A stretch of DNA of 64,000 nucleotides from Mycolicibacterium brumae (GCF_025215495.1 NZ_CP104302.1:1612001-1676000); one strand, 5' to 3'. Shown: positions 8,054 through 17,309, counted from the stretch's first letter. Notes: a model not told the origin generated them from the sequence alone. Numbers and translations are program-made.

Positions 8054-10050
8054 CGACCATCGAGGTGGTCCGACCCGGGATGGGGACCACCGTGCAGGAC
8101 TGGCCCGGTCGCACCGGCTACTGGCAGGTCGGGGTGCCGCCGTCCGGGCCGATGGACGACGTGTCCTTCCGGCTGGCGAACATCGCCGTCGGCAACCCCG
8201 AGGGCGCCCCGGCGCTGGAGACCACCATGGTCGGCGCGGCGCTGCGGTTCGACGACCACGCCTGGGTGTGCGTCACCGGCGCCCCGGGACCGGTGACGCT
8301 GGGTGGGATCGAGATCCCGATGTGGGAACCCGTCCCGGTCGGCCCGGGCAGTGTGCTCGACGTCGCCCCGGTCGCCGGGCCCGGCATGCGCACCTACATC
8401 GCCGTCGCCGGCGGGCTGGACGTGCCCGAACACCTCGGCAGCGCGTCGACGTTCACCCTCGGCGGGTTCGGCGGCCACCAGGGCCGGGCGCTGCGCGCCG
8501 GGGACACCCTCGCGGTCGGGACCGCGCCGACCGGCGAGCGTCGCCGGATCCTGCACGACGAGCAACCGGCGATCGGCTCGCACTGGTACCTCGCGGTCAC
8601 CATGGGCCCGCACGGCGCCCCGGAGTTCTTCACCCGCGCCGACATCGACACCGTGCTCGGGCACGACTACAAGGTGCACTTCAACTCCGACCGCACCGGC
8701 ATCCGGCTGACCGGGCCGCGCCCGCAGTGGGCGCGCCCGGACGGCGGGGAAGCCGGCCTGCACCCGTCGAACATCCACGACAACGCCTACGCGATCGGCG
8801 CGCTGGACTTCACCGGCGACACCCCGATCCTGCTCGGCCCCGACGGCCCCAGCCTCGGCGGGTTCGTCTGCCCGGTCACGGTGACCTCCGCCGACCGGTG
8901 GAAGCTCGGCCAACTGGCGCCCGGCGACACCGTGCGCTTCGTCGCCGTCCGGGCCGCCGAGGCGGCCTCACCCGGCGCCGTCGGGCGCAGCCGGCGGGCG
9001 TTTCTGCCCGCGGTGTTCTCCGCCGGCGGCGACACCGACGACGGGGTGCTGGCCCGCGGCGCGACCTCCGACGGCGCCGCGTCGGTCACCTACCGGCGCA
9101 GCGGCGATGACAACGTGCTCGTCGAATACGGCGAAATGACACTGGATTTGGCGCTGCGGGCCCGAGTGCACGCGCTCGCACAGGAACTGGAGCCCATCCG
9201 CGCGGCCGGCCGCGGCCTGATCGACCTGACTCCCGGGGTGCGCTCGCTGCAGGTGAAGGTCGACCCCGACCGGCTGCCGGTGTCCACCCTGCTGCCGATG
9301 CTCGCCGAACTGGAGGCCGCACTGCCGGCCGCCGCGGACCTGGTGGTGCCGAGCCGCACCGTCCGGCTGCCGCTGAGCTGGGACGATCCGTCGACCCGGG
9401 AGGCGATAGAGCGTTACATGCACGGCGTCCGCAAGGATGCGCCGTGGTGCCCGTGGAACATCGAGTTCATCCGCCGGATGAACGGCCTGGACAGCGTCGA
9501 GGACGTCCGCGACATCGTCTACGGCGCGGACTACCTGGTGCTCGGGCTGGGCGATGTGTACCTCGGCGCGCCGGTCGCCACCCCACTGGACCCCCGGCAT
9601 CGGCTGGTCACCACCAAATACAACCCGGCCCGCACCTGGACCCCGGAGAACGCCGTCGGGATCGGCGGCGCCTATCTGTGCGTGTACGGCATGGAAGGTC
9701 CGGGCGGGTATCAGTTCGTCGGCCGCACCACCCAGGTGTGGAACCACCGGCACCCGCAGCCCGCGGGCGGGTTCGAAGCGGAGCACCCCTGGCTGCTGCG
9801 GTTCTTCGACCGCATCCAGTGGTACCCGGTGTCCGCCGAGGAACTCACCGACCTGCGCGCGGACACCGCCGCCGGCCGCGGCCGGGTAAACATCACCGAT
9901 GGGCAGTTCTCGCTCGCCGACTACCAACGCTTCCTCGAGGACAACGCCGCCGACATCGCCGCCACCCGCGCCGGCATGGAGGCCGCCCGGGCGCAAGAAC
10001 GCCAACGCTGGTCCGACGCCGGGGAATTCGCGCGAAAGGAGCCGGCATGA
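8050..10050 (+). CDS. Urea carboxylase carboxyltransferase portion only (KipA/KipI-like, no biotin domains)
   Basis: This 666-residue protein aligns with the central carboxyltransferase part of urea carboxylase. Residues about 1-300 are KipA-like (VVRPGMGTTVQDWPGRTGYW, GPMDDVSFRLANIAVGN). Residues about 340-560 are KipI-like (GVRSLQVKVDPDRL, YLVLGLGDVYLGAP). Full urea carboxylases are about 1,200 residues, with an N-terminal biotin carboxylase and a C-terminal biotin carrier domain. Here both are missing: there is no ATP-grasp carboxylase domain, and the C terminus ends in a charged helix with no AMKM-type biotinylation site. The flanking 4-base overlaps show that the gene is intact, not truncated. 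A biotinylated subunit encoded elsewhere would be needed. 5-Oxoprolinase subunits are related, but the context favours urea or guanidine carboxylation. Confidence 0.8.
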   Translation: MTTIEVVRPGMGTTVQDWPGRTGYWQVGVPPSGPMDDVSFRLANIAVGNPEGAPALETTMVGAALRFDDHAWVCVTGAPGPVTLGGIEIPMWEPVPVGPGSVLDVAPVAGPGMRTYIAVAGGLDVPEHLGSASTFTLGGFGGHQGRALRAGDTLAVGTAPTGERRRILHDEQPAIGSHWYLAVTMGPHGAPEFFTRADIDTVLGHDYKVHFNSDRTGIRLTGPRPQWARPDGGEAGLHPSNIHDNAYAIGALDFTGDTPILLGPDGPSLGGFVCPVTVTSADRWKLGQLAPGDTVRFVAVRAAEAASPGAVGRSRRAFLPAVFSAGGDTDDGVLARGATSDGAASVTYRRSGDDNVLVEYGEMTLDLALRARVHALAQELEPIRAAGRGLIDLTPGVRSLQVKVDPDRLPVSTLLPMLAELEAALPAAADLVVPSRTVRLPLSWDDPSTREAIERYMHGVRKDAPWCPWNIEFIRRMNGLDSVEDVRDIVYGADYLVLGLGDVYLGAPVATPLDPRHRLVTTKYNPARTWTPENAVGIGGAYLCVYGMEGPGGYQFVGRTTQVWNHRHPQPAGGFEAEHPWLLRFFDRIQWYPVSAEELTDLRADTAAGRGRVNITDGQFSLADYQRFLEDNAADIAATRAGMEAARAQERQRWSDAGEFARKEPA

Positions 10051-11711
10051 CCCGGGTCGCGCAGGCCTACCGCCGCATCGCCGAGTGCGGGCGCGACGAG
10101 GTGTTCATCACGCTGCGCCCGCAGGCCGAGGTGGAGGCCGAATGCCGCGCCGCCACCGGCCCGCTGGCCGGAACGCTGCTGGCGGTCAAGGACAACGTGG
10201 ACGTCGCCGGCCTGCCGACCACCGCGGCCTGTCCGGGCTACGCCTACACCCCCGACGCCGACGCCCCGGCGGTGGCCGCGCTGCGCGCCGCCGGCGCGGT
10301 GGTGATCGGCAAAACCAACCTGGACCAGTTCGCCACCGGGCTGGTCGGGACCCGCAGCCCGTACGGCGCGGTGCGCGATTCGCTTCGCCCGGAACACATT
10401 TCGGGCGGCTCCAGCTCCGGCTCGGCCGTCGCCGTCGCGCTCGGCTTCGCCGACGTCGCCATCGGCACCGACACCGCCGGCTCCGGTCGGGTGCCGGCCG
10501 GGCTGCAGGGCCTGGTCGGGATCAAACCGACGCTCGGGGCCACCGCCAACGCCGGTGTGGTCCCGGCCTGCGCGAGTTATGACTGCCTGACCATCTTCGC
10601 CGCCGACCTGGAGACCGCGCAGACCGCGATGGCCGTGATGGCCGCGGGCGCGCCGGACCGGAGCTGGCCGACCGACACCCCGCTGGCCGCGCCGCCGGCG
10701 CCCCGGGTGGCCATCCCGGGCGCGCTCGACGACCTGGACCCGGACTGGCAGGCGGCGTTCGGGGCGGCCGTCGCCCGCGCCCGGGCCGCGGGCTTCGAGA
10801 TCGTCGAGATCGAGATGGCCGACTTCTTCGCCGCCGCCGACCTGCTCTACCACGGCGCGCTGGTCGCCGAAAGAGCCGACGCCGTCGGCGAATTCGTCGC
10901 CGCGGCCGGGGCTGCGGACGGCCTGGACCCGACGGTGGCCGGCATCATCGGCGCGGCCCGCGGGCACACCGCCGTCGGTCTGCTCGCCGACCGGCGGGCG
11001 GTCGCCGAGCTGCGCGCGGCGGCGATGGCCCGGCTGGCCGGCGCCGCGGCGCTGATGGTCCCCACGGCGCCGTGTCACCCGACGCTCGCGCAGGTGGCCG
11101 CCGACCCGGTCGGCGTCAACACGAAAATGGGCCGCTACACCAACTTCTGCAACCTGTTCGACCTGTGCGCGCTGGCCGTCCCGGCCGGCACGGCCGCCGA
11201 CGGCGCCCAGTTCGGGGTGACCCTGCTGGCCCCGGCACACCACGACGCGGTGCTGGCCGACCTGGGCGCCCGGTTCCTCGGCGAACCGGCCGGCCCGGCC
11301 TGGCCGGAACGCGCGGGGGTGGCGCGCAGCGTCGACCTCGCGGTGTTCGGGCTGCACCTGCGTGGTCAGCCGCTGGAGCACCAGCTGACCGGGCGCGGCG
11401 CCCGCTGGGCCGGTCCGCTGCGCACCGCGGCGTGCTACCGGCTCTACGAACTCGACACCGAACCGGCGAAACCGGGGATGGTGCGCGATGATTCGGGCGC
11501 GTCCATCGCGGGGGAGCGCTGGGCGCTGTCCCCGGCGGCGCTGGGGGAGTTCCTGGCCGCGCTGCCCGCCCCGATGACCCTCGGCGCGATCGAACTCGAC
11601 GACGGGAGCACCGTCACCGGCTTCGGCTGCGATCACGCCGCCGCGACGGCGGGCCGCGACATCACCGCCGCCGGCGGCTGGCTGGCCGCCCGGTCGGCGC
11701 CCGTCTGCTGA
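10047..11711 (+). CDS. atzF: Allophanate hydrolase
   Basis: This 554-residue amidase-signature enzyme converts allophanate to ammonia and CO2, the step after urea carboxylation. The catalytic Ser-cisSer-Lys set is visible: K48 in LAVKDNVD, the GGSSSGSAVAVA stretch at 120-131, and S146 in DTAGSGR. A C-terminal domain of about 150 residues (residues 400 onward, RSVDLAVFGLHLRGQPLEHQL) matches the decarboxylation-promoting C-terminal part of AtzF-type enzymes. AAAGGAG at 10036-10042 precedes the ATG, which overlaps the previous stop (ATGA). It is the last gene of the operon; its stop lies one base from the convergent DUF1023 gene. Confidence 0.92.
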   Translation: MTRVAQAYRRIAECGRDEVFITLRPQAEVEAECRAATGPLAGTLLAVKDNVDVAGLPTTAACPGYAYTPDADAPAVAALRAAGAVVIGKTNLDQFATGLVGTRSPYGAVRDSLRPEHISGGSSSGSAVAVALGFADVAIGTDTAGSGRVPAGLQGLVGIKPTLGATANAGVVPACASYDCLTIFAADLETAQTAMAVMAAGAPDRSWPTDTPLAAPPAPRVAIPGALDDLDPDWQAAFGAAVARARAAGFEIVEIEMADFFAAADLLYHGALVAERADAVGEFVAAAGAADGLDPTVAGIIGAARGHTAVGLLADRRAVAELRAAAMARLAGAAALMVPTAPCHPTLAQVAADPVGVNTKMGRYTNFCNLFDLCALAVPAGTAADGAQFGVTLLAPAHHDAVLADLGARFLGEPAGPAWPERAGVARSVDLAVFGLHLRGQPLEHQLTGRGARWAGPLRTAACYRLYELDTEPAKPGMVRDDSGASIAGERWALSPAALGEFLAALPAPMTLGAIELDDGSTVTGFGCDHAAATAGRDITAAGGWLAARSAPVC

Positions 11712-11712
11712 G

Positions 11713-13386
11713 TCAGCGGCGCCGGGCCAGCATCACCTTCAGCAGGTTGGACCAGGCGTCCGACGGCTCGTTGACCACATCGCTGTGCGTGCTCGGGCCG
11801 AACATCGGCCAGCCGTTGGCGCGCCGCCCGGTGGGCAGCGGCAGCACCCCGGGCATGGTGTCCGGGTCCGCGCCGTGCGGGCCGAACGGAAAACCCTGCA
11901 CCGCCTCGATCCAATCGCCGGGCGCCGTCATCGAATAGCGCTGCACCTTCGGGTTCCGGTTATGCCAGTCGGCCGGGCTGAGCACCCCGACGCCGGCGCC
12001 GGCGGCCTCCACGTACACCACCCGGTCGGCGGTCAGCCCGTGCTTCTCGGCGGTGCCCAGAATGGACCCGCCGTAGGAGTGGCCGAGGTAGGTGACCGGG
12101 ATGTCCCGGCCGGTCGCGTCGACGGTGCGGTCGACGTCCTCGCTGAACGCCGCCAGCCGCGGCGCCATCCGCTCCGCGTAGCCGGGGTCGGCGGCCTGGC
12201 GCAGCCCGGAGACGATGTCCGCGCCGGTGGGGAACGGCCCGCCCAGGTAGGTGATCATCGCCAGCTTGCCCGCCCCGGCCCGGGTGAACCGCACCACCGT
12301 CTCGGTGTTGGCCGCGCTGTCCTGCATCCGGGTGTTCAGCCCCGGCACCAGCACACCGAGTCCCGTCGCGGTGTTCAGGTCGCCGTGCAGTTCGATCAGC
12401 GACTGCCGCTCCGGGTCGAACCCGATGAACTGCCGCGCCACGGTCAGCTCGCTGCGCCCGGTCGGGTCGGCGACCTCGGCCAGCAGACCCTGGTAGAAGT
12501 CGACGCGCTCACCGGTCTTGCGGTCCTGGGCGGCCACCGCGCCGGCCCGGACGTTCGGGTCGCGGGCGAACAGCATCCGCAGTCGCTCGTGGGTGGCCGC
12601 GTCGACGCCCGATTTCGGCATACTGGCGGCCAGTTCCGCGGCGACCTTCTGGTCCTCGCTGCGCCCGAGTTCGGCGCGGGCAGTCAGGATCGCGTCGGCG
12701 ATATTGATCCGGTTGGCCGCGATCCGGAGGTCCCACGGAACCCCGTCGGTGTTGCCGACCTGCAGCGGCGCGGCCTCGACGAGTTGTTGGCGCTGCAGCG
12801 GGGTGAGCGCCGCGATCTGCTCGGCGATCTCGTCCTGGCCGGTGCTCGGCCAGCTCGCCACCATGGTCTGCGGGCCGGCGGGCCAACCCGCGGTGCGCGT
12901 CGGCGCGGGATCGGTCAGCACGAACGCGGCCTCCAGATCCCGGGCGGTGTCGTCGTCGGCGATGCCGAGCTGATCCAGCGCCGCCCGGACGGTGACGGTG
13001 AGTTCGGCGGCGCGGGAGGACTGTTCGGCGGTTCCGGTCACGGCGCCGTCGTCGGCGACGGTGAGGCCCTCGTCGCCGGCGCTCGACACGGCGGTCAGCA
13101 CCGCGTCCCGGAACCGCCCGATCAGCGCGGCGCCGCTGCGGGCGGCCGCCGCGGCGGCGACGAACGCCCGGGCCAGCCGGGACACCTCCGCGGTCAGCGC
13201 CCCGGCGCTGTCCCGGGCGGCGTCGGCGGCCGACCCGCGCCAGAAGTCCCCGCTGGAATCGACGCCGCGGACCGCGACCGCGACCTCGCGGTGCGTGTCG
13301 GCGGCCGCGGTGTCCCAGGCCCGCGCCGCGTCCAGCAGCGAGTCCGGCTGCCAACCGCGCGCCTGGGACACCGTCGGGCGGGTCAT
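11713..13386 (-). CDS. DUF1023 alpha/beta-hydrolase with WXG100-like N-terminal region
   Basis: This 557-residue protein has an N-terminal helical region (about 1-180, with SSGDFWRGSAADAARDS resembling a WXG-type turn). A C-terminal alpha/beta-hydrolase domain carries the nucleophile motif GHSYGGS near residue 440. This is the arrangement of the DUF1023 family common in actinobacteria, often near type VII secretion or cell-envelope genes. Substrate unknown. ATG 13386 overlaps the stop of the small upstream gene (ATGA), so the two are one unit. Possible esterase or lipase activity is inferred from the Ser-containing elbow alone. Confidence 0.75.
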   Translation of the reverse strand: MTRPTVSQARGWQPDSLLDAARAWDTAAADTHREVAVAVRGVDSSGDFWRGSAADAARDSAGALTAEVSRLARAFVAAAAAARSGAALIGRFRDAVLTAVSSAGDEGLTVADDGAVTGTAEQSSRAAELTVTVRAALDQLGIADDDTARDLEAAFVLTDPAPTRTAGWPAGPQTMVASWPSTGQDEIAEQIAALTPLQRQQLVEAAPLQVGNTDGVPWDLRIAANRINIADAILTARAELGRSEDQKVAAELAASMPKSGVDAATHERLRMLFARDPNVRAGAVAAQDRKTGERVDFYQGLLAEVADPTGRSELTVARQFIGFDPERQSLIELHGDLNTATGLGVLVPGLNTRMQDSAANTETVVRFTRAGAGKLAMITYLGGPFPTGADIVSGLRQAADPGYAERMAPRLAAFSEDVDRTVDATGRDIPVTYLGHSYGGSILGTAEKHGLTADRVVYVEAAGAGVGVLSPADWHNRNPKVQRYSMTAPGDWIEAVQGFPFGPHGADPDTMPGVLPLPTGRRANGWPMFGPSTHSDVVNEPSDAWSNLLKVMLARRR

Positions 13387-13670
13387 CGGGCGGCGATCCG
13401 GATCCGGGCGGAGTCGTCGGCCTCGGAGAACCGGGCGCCGCCGATGTCGGCGCCGTCGGCCCAATCGGCGAGTTGACGGGCCAGCTCGGCCAGCCGGGTC
13501 AGCGCCGCCTGCGGCCCGGTCACCGCCGCCGTCGACGATCCGGGCAGCGCGATGCAGAGGCCCGGCCCGGGGCGGGCGGCGACGCGGGAGATCCCGGCAG
13601 CGCCCTCACGCACCGCCGTCACGCTGCGGCGCAGCGGGTCCTGGCTCACCGCCACCGGGGTCTCGGACAT
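13383..13670 (-). CDS. Small helical protein, partner of the DUF1023 hydrolase
   Basis: This 95-residue product is rich in Ala and Arg. It has a long amphipathic C-terminal helix (AALTRLAELARQLADWADGAD) and an early VREGAAGISRVAA segment. The size and helix layout resemble WXG100-like or EspC-like small proteins, but no W-x-G turn is present. It precedes the DUF1023 hydrolase and overlaps it by four bases, so the two products are made together and may interact. ATG 13670 is chosen over an upstream in-frame GTG at 13685. Function unknown. Confidence 0.6.
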   Translation of the reverse strand: MSETPVAVSQDPLRRSVTAVREGAAGISRVAARPGPGLCIALPGSSTAAVTGPQAALTRLAELARQLADWADGADIGGARFSEADDSARIRIAAR

Positions 13671-13785
13671 CCGACAAGCACACACCGCGCGACCGAATTT
13701 CGTGATCGGCTATCCACAACCTCCGGCGCGGCGCGATCCGGGAGGCCACAATGACAGCTATCCCGACGACCCCTGGAGGCCAACG

Positions 13786-14769
13786 ATGCTCGTCCGCACC
13801 GCCACAACGCCCGAGCCGCTGTCACGCAGCGTCGAGTCCACCCGGGCGCCGCTGCGGGTCGGGCTGGTGCAGCACCGCTGGCGCGAGGACGCCAACGAGC
13901 TGACCGCCGTGCTGCGCGAGGGCATCGACCGCGCCGCCGGCGAGGGCGCCCGGCTGGTCTGCCTGCCGGAGATCACCCTGCTGCGCTACCCGGCCGACGT
14001 CCCGGCGGGGGAGAACCCGGGGGAGGGCGCCGAGGACCTCACCGGCGGGCCGACGTTCGCGCTGGCCGCCGAGGCGGCCCGCGCCAACGGCGTGTTCGTG
14101 CACGCGTCGCTGTACGAAAAGGCCCCGGCCGCAGATGGTTTGGGGTTCAACACCGCGATCCTGGTGAGCCCGGACGGCGAGTTGGTGGCGCGCACCCGCA
14201 AGCTGCACATCCCGATCTCGGCCGGCTACTACGAGGACACCTACTTCCGGGCCGGACCCGCCGAGCCCGACCCCTACCCGGTGTACGCCCCCGAGGGCCT
14301 CGACGCCCGGCTCGGCCTGCCGACCTGCTGGGACGAATGGTTCCCGGAGGTGGCCCGCAACTATTCGCTGGGTGGCGCGGAGATCGTCATCTACCCGACG
14401 GCCATCGGAAGCGAGCCGGTGTTCCCGAACTTCGACACCCAGCCGCTGTGGCAGCAGGTGATCGTCGCCAACGGCATCAACAGCGGGCTGTTCATGGTGG
14501 TGCCCAACCGCACCGGCGACGAGGGCAAGGTGAGTTTCTACGGCTCGTCGTTCATCTCCGACCCCTACGGCCGGGTGCTGGTGCAGGCGCCGCGCGACGA
14601 GGAGGCGGTGCTGGTCGCCGACCTGGACCTCGACCAGCGCCGCGACTGGCTGTCGCTGTTCCCGTTCCTGCTGACCCGCCGGCCGGACAGCTACGCCGCG
14701 CTGACCGCGCCGGTGGACGTCGAGCGTCCGTACGGCGTCGGACACCAGGCCGGCGAGGTGGTGAAGTGA
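13786..14769 (+). CDS. aguB: N-carbamoylputrescine amidase
   Basis: This 327-residue nitrilase-superfamily amidase hydrolyses N-carbamoylputrescine to putrescine, CO2 and ammonia. The Glu-Lys-Cys triad is visible: E62 in LPEIT, K139 in RTRKLHIP and C181 in PTCWDEWFPE. HIPISAGYYEDTYFRAG is typical of the AguB branch. GGAGG at 13775-13779, six bases before the ATG, fixes the start. The stop overlaps the GTG of agmatine deiminase (GTGA). The two genes form the agmatine deiminase route from agmatine to putrescine. Confidence 0.93.
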   Translation: MLVRTATTPEPLSRSVESTRAPLRVGLVQHRWREDANELTAVLREGIDRAAGEGARLVCLPEITLLRYPADVPAGENPGEGAEDLTGGPTFALAAEAARANGVFVHASLYEKAPAADGLGFNTAILVSPDGELVARTRKLHIPISAGYYEDTYFRAGPAEPDPYPVYAPEGLDARLGLPTCWDEWFPEVARNYSLGGAEIVIYPTAIGSEPVFPNFDTQPLWQQVIVANGINSGLFMVVPNRTGDEGKVSFYGSSFISDPYGRVLVQAPRDEEAVLVADLDLDQRRDWLSLFPFLLTRRPDSYAALTAPVDVERPYGVGHQAGEVVK

Positions 14770-15794
14770 CCGGTTATCTGATGCCGGCCGAGTCCGCGCC
14801 GCAGGACCGGGTGTGGATGGCGTTCCCGTCGGCCGGATATTCGCTGGGGGACACCGAAACCCAGCAGCACGAGGCGCGGTCCACCTGGGCGGCGGTGGCC
14901 AACGCCATCTGCGAATTCGAGCCGGTTGTCGTGGTCGTCGACCCCGACGAAGTCGGCGCCGCCAAGCGCTACCTGTCCGGCGAGGTCGAGATCCGGGAGG
15001 CGCCGCTGAACGACGCCTGGATGCGGGACATCGGCCCCACGTTCGTGCACGCGGCCGACGGCTCGGTGGCCGCGGTGAACTGGGTGTTCAACGGGTGGGG
15101 CGGCCAGGACTGGGCCCGCTGGGACCGCGACGAGAAGATCGGCGTCGCGGTCGCGGACTGGGCCGGGGTGCCGGTCATCGACTCCCGGCTGGTCAACGAG
15201 GGTGGCGGGATCCAGGTCGACGGGGAGGGCACCGTGTTGCTCACCGAGACCGTCCAGCTGGACCCCGGCCGCAATCCCGGCGCCACCAAGGCCCAGATCG
15301 AGGCGCTGCTGGCGGACACCATCGGGGCCAGCCACGCGGTGTGGCTGCCGCGCGGCCTGACCCGGGACTCCGAGCAGTTCGGCACCCGCGGGCACGTCGA
15401 CATCGTCGCGGCGATCACCTCGCCCGGCCGGCTGCTGCTGCACGCCCAGCCGGACGCCTCGCACCCGGATCACGCGGTGTGCCAAGAGCTTCGGGCAATG
15501 CTCGCCGAGACCCACGACGCCGCGGGGCGGGCCTGGGAGATCACCGAACTGCCCGCGCCGACGGTGCTGACCGACGACGAGGGCTATGTCGACTACAGCT
15601 ACATCAACCACCTGGTGGTCAACGACGGGGTGATCGCCTGTGCGTTCGGCGACCCGCGGGACGCCGACGCCGCCGCCATCCTGGCCGAGGCGTACCCGGG
15701 CCGGAAGGTGGTCAGCGTCGACGCCCGTCCACTGTTCGAGCGCGGCGGCGGCATCCACTGCATCACGCAGCACCAGCCGTCGGCCCGGGTGTAG
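14766..15794 (+). CDS. aguA: Agmatine deiminase
   Basis: This 342-residue guanidino-group-modifying enzyme converts agmatine to N-carbamoylputrescine and ammonia. It shows the family signatures NDAWMRDIGPTF, NEGGGIQVDGEGT and GHVDIVAAI, and the catalytic cysteine C332 in GGGIHCITQHQP at the C terminus. The GTG start overlaps the aguB stop. Downstream, across a short dispersed repeat, lies the convergent gabT, which can carry the products further towards GABA and succinate metabolism. Confidence 0.94.
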   Translation: MTGYLMPAESAPQDRVWMAFPSAGYSLGDTETQQHEARSTWAAVANAICEFEPVVVVVDPDEVGAAKRYLSGEVEIREAPLNDAWMRDIGPTFVHAADGSVAAVNWVFNGWGGQDWARWDRDEKIGVAVADWAGVPVIDSRLVNEGGGIQVDGEGTVLLTETVQLDPGRNPGATKAQIEALLADTIGASHAVWLPRGLTRDSEQFGTRGHVDIVAAITSPGRLLLHAQPDASHPDHAVCQELRAMLAETHDAAGRAWEITELPAPTVLTDDEGYVDYSYINHLVVNDGVIACAFGDPRDADAAAILAEAYPGRKVVSVDARPLFERGGGIHCITQHQPSARV

Positions 15795-15820
15795 CCGTTA
15801 GCTGGTGCTGATGCGCTGAG

Positions 15821-15860
15821 CCCGCTGCGCAAAGCCTCCGTTCCTCCGGCATTGCTTGCG
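15821..15860. repeat. 40-bp dispersed intergenic repeat, copy A
   Basis: This 40-base segment in the gap between the convergent aguA and gabT genes recurs at 40785-40824 with a single mismatch (A/T near the end of the segment). Both copies sit immediately downstream of the stop codon of a minus-strand gene and have the same orientation. No coding role is seen. Confidence 0.85.
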
Positions 15861-15862
15861 AC

Positions 15863-17197
15863 TCAGCTGGTCAGGTCGCAGATGACGTCGGCGAGGATGT
15901 CGATGCCCTCGCCGAGCAGGTCGTCGCTGATCACCAGCGGCGGCAGCAGCCGGATCACGTTGCCGTAGCTGCCGCAGGTCAGCACCACGACGCCGCGGGC
16001 GAACGCCTCGGCGGCGATGGCCTTGGTCAGCGCGGCGTCCGGCTCGTCGCCGCCGGGGACGACGATTTCGACGGCCAGCATCGCGCCGCGTCCGCGGACA
16101 TCGCCGATCACCCCGGTGCCGGCGAGTGCCCGCAGCTTCGGCAGCGCCAGCGCCTCGATGGCGCGGGCCCGGCCGGCCAGGTCCAGTTCGGCCATCGCGT
16201 CGATGGCGGCCAACGCCGCGGCGCAGGCGACCGGGTTGCCGCCGTAGGTGCCGCCGAGGCCGCCCGGGTGCACGGCGTCGAGCAGGTCGGCGCGGCCGGT
16301 GATCGCCGCCAGCGGCATGCCGCCGGCGATGCCCTTGGCGGTGGTGATGATGTCGGGAACCACGCCCTCGTGGTCGACGGCGAACCAGGCGCCGGTGCGG
16401 GCGAACCCGGACTGCACCTCGTCGGCGATGAACACCACGCCGTTGGCTGTGCACCAATCAGACAGCGCGGCAAGGAATCCCGGCGCCGGCACGATGAATC
16501 CGCCCTCGCCCTGCACCGGTTCGATGATCACCGCGGCCACCGACGCGGCCCCGATCTGGGTTTCGATCTTGCGGATCGCGGCCTTGGCGGCGGCCTCGCC
16601 GGACAGCCCGTCCCGGTACGGGTAGGACGCCGGCATCCGGTAGACCTCCGGCGCGAACGGGCCGAACGCGGTCTTGTACGGCGCGGCCTTCGCGGTCAGC
16701 GCCATGGTCATGTTGGTGCGGCCGTGGTAGGCGTGGTCGAACGCGACGACGGCGTTGCGGCCGGTGGCCAGCCGGGCCACCTTGACCGCGTTCTCCACCG
16801 CTTCGGAACCGGAGTTGAAGAAGGCGGTGCGCTTCTCGTGATCGCCGGGGGTCAACGCGTTGAGCCGCTCGGCGAGTTCCACGTAGCCCTCGTAGCCGGT
16901 GACCATGAAACAGGTGTGGGTGAACCGGGCGGCCTGCTCGGCGACCGCCGCGACGACCGCCGGGTGCGAGGCGCCCACGCTGGTCACCGCGATGCCCGAG
17001 CCCAGGTCGATCAGCGAGTTGCCGTCGACGTCGACGATCACACCGCCGTCGGCGTCGGCGGTGTAGATCGGGGTGGACGCGCCGACGCCGGCCGACACCG
17101 CGGCGCGCCGCCGGGCCGCGAGCTCCACCGACCGGGGGCCGGGAAGTTCGGTGATGATGTTCCGCTTCTGGGCGAGGCGGTAGGAAATGTCGGTCAT
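15863..17197 (-). CDS. gabT: 4-aminobutyrate aminotransferase
   Basis: This 444-residue class III PLP aminotransferase moves the amino group of GABA to 2-oxoglutarate, giving succinate semialdehyde. The PLP lysine is K288 in TTAKGIAGGMP, preceded by VVFIADEVQSGFARTG, with NSGSEAVENAVK at about 128-139. AAGGGAG lies upstream of ATG 17197. The neighbouring agmatine-to-putrescine genes suggest use in polyamine catabolism. No putrescine transaminase or aminobutyraldehyde dehydrogenase is present in the window, so the pathway is incomplete here. It may also accept other omega-amino acids. Confidence 0.92.
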   Translation of the reverse strand: MTDISYRLAQKRNIITELPGPRSVELAARRRAAVSAGVGASTPIYTADADGGVIVDVDGNSLIDLGSGIAVTSVGASHPAVVAAVAEQAARFTHTCFMVTGYEGYVELAERLNALTPGDHEKRTAFFNSGSEAVENAVKVARLATGRNAVVAFDHAYHGRTNMTMALTAKAAPYKTAFGPFAPEVYRMPASYPYRDGLSGEAAAKAAIRKIETQIGAASVAAVIIEPVQGEGGFIVPAPGFLAALSDWCTANGVVFIADEVQSGFARTGAWFAVDHEGVVPDIITTAKGIAGGMPLAAITGRADLLDAVHPGGLGGTYGGNPVACAAALAAIDAMAELDLAGRARAIEALALPKLRALAGTGVIGDVRGRGAMLAVEIVVPGGDEPDAALTKAIAAEAFARGVVVLTCGSYGNVIRLLPPLVISDDLLGEGIDILADVICDLTS

Positions 17198-17294
17198 CGA
17201 GATGCTCCCTTCAACGTCAGGTTCTGCCGCTTAGCGTCGCCGCGGGCGGCCCACCAGCGCTATCGACGTTCTGGTGAATAACTCGGGGTGTTAA

Positions 17295-17309
17295 TCGACG
17301 ATTTGTCGA
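17295..17309. promoter_or_regulatory. Candidate operator palindrome between gabT and the ATP-grasp gene
   Basis: TCGAC-GATTT-GTCGA is a perfect 5-bp inverted repeat with a 5-base spacer. It lies in an AT-richer stretch in the middle of the 197-base divergent intergenic region (17198-17394). The position fits a shared regulator site for gabT and the cluster starting at 17395; the PucR-type regulator at 23406 is one candidate. No other element was recognised in this gap. Confidence 0.3.

Noticed and set aside
8050..10050. 5-oxoprolinase subunit PxpB/PxpC fusion
   Set aside because: The fold is related, but there is no PxpA gene, and the genes for associated proteins and allophanate hydrolase overlap it on both sides, which fits urea carboxylase.
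13751..13785. Upstream ATG of a small gene before aguB
   Set aside because: Its frame runs out of phase into aguB. The GGAGG at 13775 serves ATG 13786, and the peptide has no recognisable features.
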